From positions 733,977 through 797,976 of the forward strand of contig WELB01000023.1 in NCBI GenBank assembly GCA_009602725.1: DNA of 64,000 nucleotides. Reading direction: 5' to 3'. The notes beneath the pieces are model-generated. The model was not told where the DNA came from, ran no database searches, and saw nothing but the letters and a program-made list of their open reading frames with translations. Positions 10,687 through 23,767 of the stretch are shown one piece after another. Positions within the stretch are counted from its first letter, which is position 1, and each line of letters begins with the position of its first letter. The position numbers were made by a program, and so were the translations under genes. The DNA comes from Spirogloea muscicola. Its lineage: Eukaryota > Streptophyta > Zygnematophyceae > Spirogloeales > Spirogloeaceae.

Positions 10687-13600
10687 TCAAGTTGCTGAAG
10701 AGACTGATTGCCTTTCTGCATTGATCAGCATGGAAAGGTGAGAGCGCATGTCTTTCAGTAGCTCGAGGGGTTGGCCGTCTTCCACCTGTAGGGCACATGG
10801 CAACTGTCACGTCCTGCCAAGAGAGCATGCTGATGGAAGTTCAAGGTTGCCGTGAGACTAGCATAACTTACGTTACACGATGCAGGAATAGGACCTAGAC
10901 CTCAGCCAATGGCCACTGTATGACCTGACATATGGGCTGATGAGGTGATGGAAATGCCTTACCACGCTGCCTCGATCCATGACAATGATGCGTGGCAAAG
11001 TTACAATAATTGCAGGATTATGCACTATCACAATGACAGTCATGCTTTTGCATTCCCGCGCAACCGTTTCCTGTATCTTCTGAGTTGTGACAGGATCTAT
11101 GCTGGCTGTGCACTCGTCCAGACAAAGCACCTGTGCATGTCAGAGCTGCATTTAGTGGCAGACTTTAATTGGTGTCACTGAATAGGAGAACAAGAGAAGT
11201 CATTAAAGGATGGAGAGAGCGTGTAGCAACTCCAAGTTATCACTTCACCACCATCGTCTTCATGACGGACTTGTGAGTCAGGACAGTAACACCACGTATA
11301 TAGCATGTATGCAATCATACAATGTCCCCTTCGCAAGGTCTTCAGTCTACCTGTTGTCTCTGAAGAATGGTTCTGGCCAAACAGAGAAGCTGCTGTTGGC
11401 CTCGAGAAAAGTTGGAGCCTGACTCAGCCACTTGCATTTCCAGGGATGAAGTTGACGCTGCCAGATGACACTTCTTCAATGCCTCCCAAATCTGGTGATC
11501 CGCATAAGCGCCTGCAGGATCCAGGTTCTCCCTGTTGACCAGCAATATGTTGTTGTATTGAATCTTTGCTCAAACACTCTTAATGAGCAACCCACGCGAA
11601 TAAAACAGAGACATTGAGAGAAGGATGGGAGAGGAAACAAGGCGCCTTCACCTGACACTCCCACTGAAGACGAAGGGGCTCTGTGGAACAACTCCAATCC
11701 TGCTCCGGAGCTGACTGAGAGGTACGCTGGCGATGTCTACGTTATCAATGAGGATACGACCTGCCGCCAGTTTGTACAACCGGAAGAGAGCAGCTAACAC
11801 GCTGGACTTGCCAGCTCCCGTCCTCCCCACAATACCCACCTGCAGGATCCATGAACTGCTCAAAGTAAGGTGAAGATCTGGGCCGAAGCATGCGGAAGAA
11901 TTGGAATAACTCGGAAAAGGTGTGACTGGCAATACTTGCTAGTGACTTACATGCTCAGGGGCAGCAATTGAGAACGTTAGACTGTCAAGTGCAGGAAGCA
12001 GTCCAGGTCTGTAGACCAAGCTGACGTTCTGAAAGGTGACCGATCCCACAGTAGGCCAAGAGTTGAGCTTCACAGGCAACGTCTCACCAAGCTTCCCCTC
12101 CTCCTCCTTGCTGATAGTCATGTACTGCAAGCCCAGCACCACAGCAGCACCTCTGGACACGATGTTATTTGGCGCTGTGAGAGCAACTTATAGCAGGACA
12201 GTGACTTTCCACAATAAGCACAATGAGCATCAGCCGCAGGACTTGCCACTTGTGACAGTTGATACCAAGGTCCTGGATGCCCCTGATTTGGTTCAGACCT
12301 CCTGTGGGAATGGCTAAGTACCTGTTGCACTCGCTCCACTGACACCAAGTCCTTCTCGGTCTCAGTGAAGACGGTCAAAATTGCATTCAAGAGCTCGACA
12401 ATGGGCATTGCATACGAAAGGCCTAAGCCAGTCTGCATAAGGATGACATGTTAGAAAGCCCACATCAAAAGCATAAACTGCCTGTTTGCTTACAGGTGAA
12501 CAAGATAATTCCCCAACTCGCAATAGCTGCATTCTTGCCATTGTAAGTCATGCTTGTTTACTTTCTACTACACAAGAGGAGCTCCATCTCGTGGTAAAAT
12601 CCAGTGAAGAGCCACAGCATACCATGCCAGCTGTGCTCTGTAGGAGGAAAGTAGGGCTCCAATGATGCTTCACGACTGCAAAGAGTGCGATGGTGGTAAC
12701 CAGAAAGGCTGCCATCAGCTGAGCCAGAAGCATCAACCGTAGAGAGTTAGTGTCTCCTGGCCATGCTTTGGCATAAGCTTTGACACGGGCAAGCTGCACA
12801 AGGTTTGGTCTCGTCCAGTAAATTATGCAGCTCTGAACCACTTCCGCTGAAGAAAAGTCCAGAATTTAGATGCACATTATGACCTCTAAGTGCCTTTGCT
12901 CGTGGAGGAAATAGTCTCTATGAGCAAGTCACCTGAAGACGCACTGAAAGCCACAACGATGCTACTGTCTCAGAGAAGGATGTCTGCTGATTGCGCGATA
13001 CCAGCTTTGCATGAGCCGCTGCAAATGTTGCCTGGAAAGGAGGGCAAGTCCCATGAGCGATTACTGCCAAGGATCAGGCTGCTCACAGATGCCTAAACAT
13101 GCTTATACATGTGTTAGACCTGCTTTGCTAGGAACGGCTTGTGGTGACTTATAAGTACACTTTAGTGGCTATGTGATTGACCTGCTTGTCAAATGCACGG
13201 ATGAGAGGAGCTCCTTCTAGAACCTCAAAGAAGGTAGCGTATATCGGAGACAGGGACAAGCTGTGCAGTCGGCGAAGCTCTCTGGACGTCTCCCTGTAGA
13301 ACCTCTGCAAGACAGGAAACGTGCAAGCTCAAGCGGACCAAAAGGGCTGTGCTGCACAATAGGTCTACAAGACACGCTTGATATACATTAGGCATAAGTG
13401 GAGGACCTGAGGTCAAGACCATCAATTGACATGACATCGTAAGAGCAGAACAACATCCAGGTATATGACGACCAAATTGATATGGAGTCAGACACAAGAT
13501 AAGAGTATGACATGAGTTGGGTTGTCAGATTGCCTGCATTCTGAGGTAGATATACAGGAGAGGCACCAGAACCAGTAGGAGTAGTGGCTGCTCAGACCAG

Positions 13601-16600
13601 AAGATGTTGGTTAGGTTGCAGCAGTCATAAGTACGCTACAGTGCGCAGATGATACGAGCCATAGGTGATTTACAAGTACTGCAGGCACTTGTGCAATAGT
13701 CCAGGATGACAACCATGATTAAGCAGTCAAACACCCTGAGTGTATAAGTAGGCAAGATGATGGTAAGTGCAAGCTACTTCTTGAGCTGGCCGATCAGATG
13801 GTCATTCTGACCTGTGTGTAGCATACAACCACAAGGACGCCCCCCATCTCAAAGACAATCGTAACCAGGATATTCACAATGAATGGCAAAGAGTCGTCAA
13901 TTGTATTCTGGTCAGAGGAGAACCTGCTCCAAAAGCAACACCTTGTCAGCGGAGCAGGATGATGGGTACATTTTGGCAGCACTAAGGTCTCAAGGACCAT
14001 CAACGGCCTCAAATAGGAGGCTTTGATAAACTGAACAAGCAATCACATGTAAGATGTGCTAAGTAACAGCTTGAACTTCGCTTGTAAAATTATCGCTGTA
14101 ATTCGCTGTCTCTATTCTAGTCTAGTGCAATCAAATTAAGATTGTTAGATCTTAAAAATTGAGAACCTGACAGATTGAGAACCTGTTGAGGATTCGACCA
14201 CGAGGCGTGCGATCAAAGAAGTCAACAGGAGCTGCGAGAACGCTTGATAGCAGCTCCTGGTGGAGGCCTTTGGCCGCACGTAGGCCCCCATAAGCGAAGG
14301 AGAAGGAGCGAGACAGCGTGAAGATAGTGTTCGCCAATGCTAGTGAAGCATATACTTCCTGCCACTTAGACAATGTTTGCTGTGGGTCAAGCGTGACAAC
14401 TTGCACCAAGCACATGCAAAAAGCTAACCAAGCATCTCATGCAACTTATACCTCCTCAAGAACATACTGATCAACGCGAGATTCATATTTGCAAAAAGTT
14501 AGTGTTGAGCTCAGGACCTGTGCAAGAGCATTAAACTCACTAGGTAGAAGAAGCCTCCTGGAGGCTGAGACACTGAAGACGGAGAGGTGTGGTCGTCCCA
14601 GAGGGACAACCAGACATCAGCTCCATTCTGGGTGGCTTGCATGAGGAAGATACTGGCTGCCACCAGAGCTACTACTGCCCATCCGACTGCAGCCAAATAT
14701 TGCCTGATGATATAGCACAAGGAGTCTCAAATATAAGAGTCCCAGGTAACAGCTGCTAAAGAAGAGCTACAGATTGTAACACGCAGTGATTCAATACAGG
14801 TGACCAGTAAACAACACAGTGCCGCTAAACCCTAAACCCTAAAGCCTACAAGGCATACATTTCCATACCTGTACACAACGAGGCGGACACTCCCTATCTC
14901 CCGCTCCTCTTCCTCCACATAGCTTCTTCCTTGCTACTCCTTGCTACGCACAAGACCACAAGCCTGATTGTGATCCTCTCCATGCACCCTGTTGTCGCCG
15001 TAGGCTCCAACCTGAGACGGTGTGCTCAAACCAAAGGTTGAGGCATTGCCTTGACCTGTTGCAGGCTGCTGCAGATCCTTAGCCACTTGGCTGTCAGCTG
15101 TCGTCACATCTGCATATGCGCCGGAGTGGCCCTCAAGATTGAAGCTCTTATCGTATGATGTAAGTGGTGGACCCACATACTCCACCAGGCCATCCTTCAA
15201 ACTCACGAGCAAATCTGCTCGTGCCACGGCCTGTTGTGGAGGGAGAGTGTGCTCAGACCACAAAGGATCTGACATGAGCATCCTCTAAAGTTGGCTGAGC
15301 GCTACTCATTAACCTGAGTTGCCAAGCTTGTCGCATAGTGCTCATCAAAAAGCATTGGAATGTCAACAACACCTAGCAAGGCGGAACAGCGAGACTGTTT
15401 CGGGAGACAGACAACCGAGCTTGCTGAGCTTCATATAGCACGTGTCACGAGAAGCATTGACTGCAATGCAATTATGACTTACCTGTCGATGGTGTGTACA
15501 TATGATTCTTGTAGTCGATTGCATAACAGGGCCGCAGATGGCATTTTCGAGAAGGTGGCTGGCCACTTTGACATCAACCTCGCTTAAGGGGTCATCCAAG
15601 AGGTACACTTGTCGCCGTTGGTATATTGCCCTTGACAAGACTAAGTCAGCGTTGTCATTACTAGTGAAGCAGCACCACTTGTGAACTCTTAGTCTGTCCA
15701 TACTTAGATGTCACTTGACAGATAGCTGCTCAACGGAAGCCCGCCCGACTACTCTTTGTGGTGCTTTGCTGGTCCTACACAAGACAGTGTAAAGAGGAAC
15801 TTTAGCCAATCTGTTAGTCACAGAATCTGACTCACCTCGCAAGTGCAAGCCGAGACCGTTGACCACCCGAGAGATTGAGCCCTCGCTCTCCCAGTTCCGC
15901 CAGGTCGGAGCCTGGCATTTGCTCGAGGTCAAAGGTCAAGGCGCATGCCTGCAGGACCTCAGCATACCTGAGCACGACAGGCACTGAGAATAACTCATCA
16001 GCACTACTTGTGGCATCTGATGAACAACGCATCGCTTCTTATGACGACTGCTAGGATTCAGGCCGGATGTAGCTTCAAGAATGCGCACACAGCTGGTAGG
16101 TGGTGTGCTCTATACTGGGCAGAGACAAAGCCCAGGTTCGACTGAAGCACGCTGCCATTGCCCTTACATACTTCACTTTATTTACCTTTCAGCTTCATAC
16201 TCCTCGCCAAAGAGGACATTGTCTCTGAATGTTGCAGCTTGTATCCAAGGTACCTGCAGAAAGAATGAACTTGGGGGTGGCAGCATTCTCACAACCTTGC
16301 AGGTGCTCATAGAGAAGGATCAGAATGTTTCTCAATGAGGCAATGATCAAATGCTTACCTGGGACACATAGCCTACTGTGCCTCTCAACACAGCTCCACC
16401 TTCTAAGCACTTCAGCTCGCCCAAAAGGCCAGCCAGTAGCGACGTCTCTCCAGAAGCCACCTGCACAGAGGAGTTGCTAACATCAAGAGCTGCTTGTACA
16501 TGCATTTGAGCATGCCTGCTATAAAGGTGGCCATGTGTTAACCTCGTTGCGAGATAAGCATCCCTGGAAGCTTGTCAGAGTTATGCATGGCACTGTGTGG

Positions 16601-19600
16601 TAGAAAGCTTGAAGAAGTTGATTCCTGTAAGAACAATTACTGACCTCGCCAACAACTGCCACAAGCGCCCCTTGAGGTACTGCAAGCCAGATACCCTTCA
16701 GGCAGGGGGCAAGCTGGTTCGACCAAGTAAAGCGAGCCCCTGCCACACTCAGAGCAACCTCTTCCTGCCACGCATCTCCCTCTTGTACTTGCCCTCTCGC
16801 CCTCTTAATTGAGTTACTTGTACCTTTAGTGGCAGGTCCATGTGAAGCATGGCCGCAAGCAGAGTATGCCCACTGCGGGTCAAGCTCTGGACACGAGAGG
16901 AAGCGCAATAGACGCCGCAAGGACACTGTGGCCTGGCAAGGAGGTCAAGGTAGCAGGTATTAACTGCAGTACCCGTGGGCAAAACAGATGTGAGCAGGAG
17001 TGACTTGCATGCTTAGACTAACGACAGGTTTAAGCATTGTCGTGGTCAATGCATGCAAATTATGAAAAGGTCTGCAAGCTATGAGCTGTTGGAGGCTAAA
17101 CTTGGTCAGAGGAGCACTGATTATGCTTGCCTCAACTACACCATTTATGACCCACGGAAAGCAATTGAGCGGGGCTAAGAGAACGTTGAAGAGCGCCAGG
17201 CTGGTAAAGACCTGTGGCACAAGCATACTTCTTATCAAGACCTCTGAATTGTGTGCTCTTGCTGTAATCTTGCTGTCAGCTTGATTGGTATGAAGGACCA
17301 CTTCTGTATCTCCATGTGGCAACTAGCAACTTTTTGACTAGATCTTAGTACTCTGCCACAATTGTTTGGATACACCAATGCTTTTAAAGAATGTAGCCCA
17401 TCTGTGGCCTGGTCAACGTCAGATTCTGACATGGTTCAAATACAGTGGCACAAAGGCGTATAGGAATACCGTGGAAGCACGGAGTGGATTTCCGAGGAGG
17501 GCGTAGAGCCCAAAAGTCAGCACAGAAACCAAGATGGACGTGCACGCCCAGAAGTAGACACAGAATGCATCAAGGTACTTGATCGTCTGCAATGATGTTG
17601 GCCAACATAGAGCTTCAAGAAGTTACAAGGCTGGTAAATGAGATAATTGTAAGACACGCTCTGTATTATATATGTTCTTTTGAAAGATGGGTTGTTGATA
17701 ACAGATCATGTCGACGTACAATAGATTTGGCAGTGGCAGAGGTCATAGTATAGGTCCAAGGGCAGCTCACCGTAAGGGACTGCAGCTCCTTCTGACGAGC
17801 GCAAGTTGTCTGCTTTATGAAGAAGGGCTCCCAAGCATAAAGCTTCACTGTTCGGATGCCAGCCAGCAGCTCGCCCATTCGCCTGACCCTGGAAGCAGAG
17901 AATCAATTATCCTTGAAAATACTGACACATTTCCCCTCAAGCAAGGGATGCAATGAGGATGCATGCTTAGTATATCCACTGCGACATTCACTTGCAGGTG
18001 GGCTTCATCGAGGAGCAGGAGACCAAGCTTCACTCCATGAAGTGGGGCTACTTGTTACTACTCCTTAACAGCACGGTACTATCAAAAGTAAGGGTCACAT
18101 ATCTAGTCATGAATACCTGACATCTTTAGCTTCCATCATTGCTTTGCAGGCAGCCGCAATGCGTGCTGCTAGCCACTGATTCACTGCATCATCCAGAGAA
18201 GCCACACCTCTAATCATAAACTGCTGCAATGGCGACCTCTGGACTGACCACATTGACTCAAGCTCTCAATAGCACAGAGGCAAGAAGTGTGTCAAACAGG
18301 ATGGCCGGTCTCTACAGATATGAAATTGCTACATAGATGTAGATGTAGACAGATGAGACAGGCACAACACATTGTAGTGGGGCAAATTGCATGTGCCATC
18401 TCATCAATGATGGCTGTGTCAGTGGCACTGCCATGTCCACTATAATGGCCATGTACTTGTAGGGGAAAGAAACTTAGATTCATAACAACAAGAAACAGCC
18501 TGCATGGGACCTTTAGACTTACATGGGATGAGGATCACAATGAATGCAAGTCCACCCAGGAACGCATACTGAACTTGGAAGTAGAGCAACAAGAGAGCCA
18601 CAGCTATCTGAAAAGGAAGACTGATGCCAGAAATAATAATCACAATGTGCCCAGCATAGGCGATGTCAAGGCAACTATGAATGGAGCTATACAAGGTTGT
18701 AGTATGCTATGGCCACCAGGATCAGGGAAGGAAGATAAAGGACTGGAGATGGTCCTCTGGCTGCTCACAACACAAAGCTGTGCCAATATTCTGCATGCAT
18801 CAGCACCTATAGTCATCGCCGCTAGACGAGAGTAGATTCAGACCCACTTGTACCTCCACAGATCGTGAAGGCACATGCAGAGGCCCGTAACGCGTTCAGC
18901 ATCCACTGACATAAATGTCTGGACCTCTCCGCTTGAGAAGATGCTCTTGTCCGCCAAGCTAAGACACAGAGCCTGGGCAGCAGAAACAAGACACATGCTC
19001 CATCACACTATATCAGAGAAGACATCCTTGTACCTTGTTTCCTTGACCTCACTAGAGTGTTCTTGGTATATCACGATGGCAGCAATAGCTGCATCAGAAG
19101 TAGCTCACTGCTGGCTTGTGGCTTGTCAACAATATCACACGTAGTATCTATCTGCAAAGATGACACTCCAATTGAGCTATGTCTCGCAGACTTGTATGAA
19201 CCTCATTGCAAGCCTGGAAATGATAGTGCTTCTGCTGGAGTGATACTGTTAATCATAGGCCAAGTACCTTCTTGTACACAGCTGTCATAAGCGCAGCATT
19301 CATTTGCAGGCGAATAGTTGCAATGATGTAGGTATACTGAGATCCCAGAAGTGCCCTGAGCATCCAGTGTACACCGAGCTTTATAAATTTCCACTTTTGA
19401 CAGGCTGGAGCAAGCAGGACAACGGCTGATGAACGAAGATTACAGGACCATGACAAGTTGGGCAATGTGCTTGACATATGGAGCCATGTGCTGTAAGGCA
19501 GTCAGGTAGTGGAAAAAATGTTCGGAGCTCTGCTGTACCTGATTGCAGCCGCACCTCCTAACGCAATGGCACAACTCAGGCCATAATGAAACCCTCGGAT

Positions 19601-20681
19601 ATCTTCAGGAGGTGTGTGAGACGAATGATCACCTGATTCAATAGAGCTAGACACGATGTAGATTGAGTGCGTCTTTATCTTCCTCTGTGAGGAGCAGAAA
19701 TCCAGATCATCAGCAAGGTGCAATCAAATACTTGCCAGAAAGCTTATGTTGCTTGGAGATGTGATGAGCAGGTCTTACCTTGATCAAGAAATGCTATGAC
19801 TTCGTGAAGCAGCAGCGGCCCCACAAAACAAAGTGCATCGTTTATGAGCTGCAAAAAGCAAGCCATGCAGAGAGAACGCTCTACAGGATCACAGACCACC
19901 TCTCATTCCAATGTGGGCTGGTGGAAGGATCTAGACTTCTTGGCGTCTGTCTGAAGTTGATACAAGCCAATATAGGGCAGGAGTTTCGCTCCTCTGACCG
20001 TGGTATGATCTCAGGATTGGAAAGTGCATCTTGCTTGACAATCAGTGGAGGACCATCATATGACAGCAGGCTGAGAATGCCTGCGACGAATTATCCAAAG
20101 GGGGTCCTGGCAGGCTGAGGTGACAGATGCCGTGGAAGGACACTGCAGTGCCTACTTAACCAGGCCGAGCATAACAGGCAGCCCACCTTGATCAGCCCGG
20201 CAGCTACAAACAGGTAGCGGTATCCATCAAACACGGCCCAGAGCAGATCGAGACTGCCGGAGTCGGGCCGCTGCCGGCCTGCCCACAGGCACCACAGCCG
20301 GTTGCCGCAGGCCTGCGGCTGCATCGCTTCCGGCAGCTCAAAGAGGTCTGCGAATTCCAGCTGCCGCTCCGCGCCCAGGGCCAGGAGGGGGTCCACCCAG
20401 GAGAACGTCAGCTGGCTCCAGACGGAGCGCTTGCCGGGACTCTGATTTCAGCAACAGGGCGAGGCGCACGGAAGTGAGAGGCGAGAGGAGCTCGTCGAGG
20501 CCAAGGGCGATGAAAGCAAGCTGCCTCGACCAAATCAGCAGCTCGAGTTGTGCAGAGGCTGGAAGATGGCTGGCAAAGGACGGGAGCGCGCCTGCCAGCG
20601 GCCTGCGGCGGAGCAAGGGCCGGCCTCCGCAGGCAGCAGCGGCTCCGCCGGGCCGGCGCCGCCGCCGCGGGCGCTGGCCAT
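10687..20681 (-). CDS. ABCC/MRP-type ABC transporter (TMD-NBD-TMD-NBD)
   Basis: Twenty-nine exons from 20441 down to 10687, plus a proposed first exon at 20681, join in phase to roughly 1,330 residues. There is no TMD0. TMD1 includes [14 protein letters not shown] and [12 protein letters not shown]1 has VASGETSLL where Walker A Lys is expected, then [13 protein letters not shown] and [15 protein letters not shown]2 includes [20 protein letters not shown]2 is regular: [34 protein letters not shown] and IVHNP. ABCC pumps export anionic conjugates, often into vacuoles. The linker exon (15230-14869) is in phase on both sides yet holds an in-frame TAG at 14936-14934. Two introns begin with GC (after 17131 and 13534). 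Exon 1 ([19 protein letters not shown]) is a guess: no clean donor joins it to the exon at 20441. The protein ends in TGA. Confidence 0.92.
14825..14843. repeat. Interstitial telomere-like repeat (CCCTAAA)
   Basis: About two and a half units of CCCTAAA, the complement of the plant-type TTTAGGG telomere repeat, lie inside the ABCC intron between 14868 and 14704. It is too short to be more than an interstitial remnant or chance. Confidence 0.6.
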
Positions 20682-20904
20682 CGCCGGCGGGCTGCTGCGG
20701 CGGCAGTGCGTCGTCGCAAGGAGGCGGGAGGGCCGCAGCTGGCCCTCAACCCTTAGCGTTAAACCCTACATCCGGACCAGCCGCCTCACCTGCCGCCGGC
20801 GCGGCCGGCGCCGCGGATGCGGCCGCCACGCGCGGCGCAGCGGCGCGGAGAGGCCGGAGAGAGACTGCGGCTGCAGTAGGTACGGGGCGACTGTGGAAGT
20901 GTGA

Positions 20905-21240
20905 GCTACACGAGCGGAGAATTGAGTGTGTATTGGGTGCTGGAAGGTCTGAGTGGCTAACTACAAAGGCAAGCACATTGACGAATGTACACATAGGGGG
21001 TCCCAGCGAGCCCGTATTTCTGCTGCCGGGGGAAATCCCGTCAGCGGTGACGCTGACCCAGCCGCTGACGCTTCGGGCCGCCTGCCGAGCTGAGCGACTG
21101 CAAGACTCAGATGGGCAATGCGCGCATGAGATGGAAGCAAACAGCTCGTCCGTTGTAAGGCAATGGCTGTGAGAGGCCAGCCCAGAGGAATGTACAAGGG
21201 CTGCAAGGGCAGGAAGCCGCTAAAAGCAGGATTCTATTTG
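20905..21240 (-). mobile_element. LINE 3' tail and 3'-UTR debris
   Basis: On the minus strand 20918-21000 matches the family 3' terminus: GTGCTTGCCTTTG, then AATACACACTCAATTC at the very end. Bases 21155-21215 hold the UTR word (GGCTGTGAGAGGCCAGCCCA on the plus strand). The copy starts about 220 bp upstream of the proposed ABCC start codon. Confidence 0.65.
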
Positions 21241-21419
21241 CCGTGACTCCTGCAAGTGGGCTCTCAATAAACTCTAGTCAGCAAGTGCGGATCAGAGTGA
21301 GTAGAGAGCGAGAAGCGTCCCCCTGAGGTGAAAGGTAGGCCAAGCCGAGCACGTCCAAGCGCTGCGCACTTGACTTAGTCGCGGATCTCGGTAACGAGCA
21401 TGATATCCGACACCTTTAT

Positions 21420-22190
21420 TCGCCTTCATCACTTGACACTTCCATGGAGAAGAGAGAGCGCGATTCGCGTATATTGAAAAGGGAGGCCAGTTGGGGCGAT
21501 GATTATGACGGCAAGACCCGAGGCACCCCACGTCCCCTCTGCAGCCTGCCATGACGGCCTTCAAGCCGGGACCGGCCCCCTGGCCAGCCCCACGCACCTG
21601 CGCTGGCTGTGGGCCTTCTGGCTCGGAGGCCCGTGGCCAGCCCAGAAGTGGCTGTGCAGCCCATCCTGCTGCGACCATCGCCGGCCTGCTACGGTAGCAC
21701 CGGCCAACACGCCGTCACTGAACGATGCGCTAGCGGCCATGCACAGAGCTGTGCTCCCTCTCCAAGCCCAGGACCCTTGGATCATCACCATCCTTGAGCT
21801 TCAGCCAGGCAGGCCTGCGCAGCCAGTCGCCTACTCGTAGGCCCAGCCTAATGCTTGTGTAGCCTGCTCGCAGAGCCCTGAAACGTCAATTTCATATCCA
21901 GCACAACTTCGAGCTCGTGCCATTGCCGTCCATGCATGCATCGTTCACTTACAGCGCGGCCAGGCCAAGACGCAATTATCTGGTAGCGCAATGAGTGAAA
22001 GTCTTTTCGTCCGCCCAGATGCGTGGGCCACTGCAAGAGGTGATGCGCACCAGGTCGACGTGCCATGTGCCCGTCAGCAAGTCGGCACGGTGCCGTGGAC
22101 CTCTGCACGACTTGGTAGGCAGCCTCTTGGAATAGGCCGAAGGTGCCGTTGCAATAAAGCACCGTAATCGGCTATTGCTCGTGGCCATGC
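21420..22190 (-). mobile_element. Decayed LINE coding fragment
   Basis: The minus strand carries weak but ordered similarity to the LINE ORF of 4592-6538: GTFGLFQEAAYQVV matches MFGIFQEAGYTVA, and in another frame RADLLTGTWHVDLV matches RADGHHTRRVDLV. The frame is disrupted, so this is an old copy. Plus-strand open frames across 21499-21840 show no family resemblance. Confidence 0.5.
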
Positions 22191-22489
22191 TGCGCAGCGC
22201 AGCATGTGCGCCGCAGTATAGGGTGGACGATTGCGCTTCTACAAGGACCTACAACGTGCTCATTGCGTGCTCACCACATGGAGAACGTTGAGGTCGCAGG
22301 CGAGATGGAATTGAGCCTCTTGCTTATAGCGGGCGGGTGGCAAGTCCCCAGCCTGTGCCCCCTGTACCGTAATCCTAAAGCTCCAGGCTTGGGTTGGCAA
22401 GGAAGCCTTATAGATAAGGCTATGCTGGACGTAGCCTTAATGAGGAGCGAACACTTTTAGAACGATGTAATTCTTCCATAAGGGCGATG

Positions 22490-23235
22490 GCAATGTCGTG
22501 CCGCCCATTAGACTGAACCAGGTCCAAAGAGGTCAGAAGGCGAGCACCACTCAGGAAAGAAAGGGACCACTAAGGATGGCGACTCACCTGATCAGCAGCC
22601 GCAAGTCGGAATGTCTAGCAGCCAGACAACAAGTAAGCTCTTCTGAAGGGGCGATGGCCAGGAAAGGCCAGCCCAAAGGGAGTTGACAAGGTCCACAAGG
22701 GGCCTGAAAGAATAAGGTAAACCAAAGACACAGCTCCTTACAAAGTAAGTAACAGCTTTCTCAATGTAAGACAGTAGCTGTGAGAGGCCAGCCCAAAGAA
22801 AAATGACTCTTCCAGTAGAGGGCGATGGCTGTCATTGAAGAAGTGGCACTCTCAATGGGGGCAAGGGCTGCAAAAAGCCAGCCCAAAAAGAATTGACAAA
22901 GGTTGTCATTGGCCAAAGCATAGAAAAGAAAGAAGAAAACCCAAAGCCCAAAGGAATGAACAAGATCGGAGAGAAACGCTCTTTCCATGTAAGGCAGCTT
23001 TTGTGAGAGGCCAGCCCGAGGAATGTACAAGGGCCGGAAAGGGCAGGGCTGTGAATGGCCCGCGAAAAGAGAGAAGCTCTACTCAAGGGGGCGATGGCTG
23101 TGGAAACAGGCCCAATGCAGTAAAACAAGAGAAGCAGCCCCACGGCGGGCGAGGGCTGTAAAGGAAATTGCCGCCCATGTAGAAGTGGCTCTCCCGCTAT
23201 AAAAGCCAGCCCGCCACGAGAGACCTCTTGGAGCG
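22490..23235 (-). mobile_element. LINE 3'-UTR repeat array
   Basis: At least six imperfect units built around GGCCAGCCCAAA (plus strand) preceded by GCAATGGCTGTGAGA or GGGCAAGGGCTGCAAAA and followed by GAATTGACAAAGG or similar. The same words lie downstream of the LINE stop codon at 6538 and in the copy at 32880-33690, so I assign the array to the LINE 3' UTR in minus orientation. No coding end was found in it. It stops about 530 bp before the AT-hook gene start. Confidence 0.7.
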
Positions 23236-23767
23236 CCAATAGAACGTCAATGGCGTCGGGTTCGTGGCCGCACCAGCCGCCGCCGCCGTTTTCACGGTTC
23301 TTTCCACCGTTTCCATCCCAGTACAGTACTTGTCCACTACCGGTCATTCGACAAAGCTGATTTCATCGCGTAGGAGCTGGCCACGTGTAGACACGTCAAC
23401 CGCCACGTCGGACGGTCCACCACCGCGCCCCGTCTGTCAAGCACGCAATGTGGGCGCCGCCGTCGTTGGCGAGGCGGCGGCTTCCTCTGGCCCTCAACGG
23501 CACTAGCTGGGAGCTGATAGATGGGAGCCCCGTCTTGTTAGTGGCGCCCACACTGCGTCTGCGTCTGCGCTTGCCGCGGCCTGAGGCACCCGCCTGTGCG
23601 GCACTCTTGCGGTGAGGTCCTCGTCGGCGTGGGCCGGCCCTGCGCCTGGCGTGCGGCTCTGCGGCGAGGCTGCGCTTGCGGGCTGCCCAGCGGCAGGAGC
23701 TGGCGTGGTAGCCACGCCGGCAGCGACGCGGAGGGTAGGCGTGGTAGTGGGAAAGCAGAGGGTAGGC

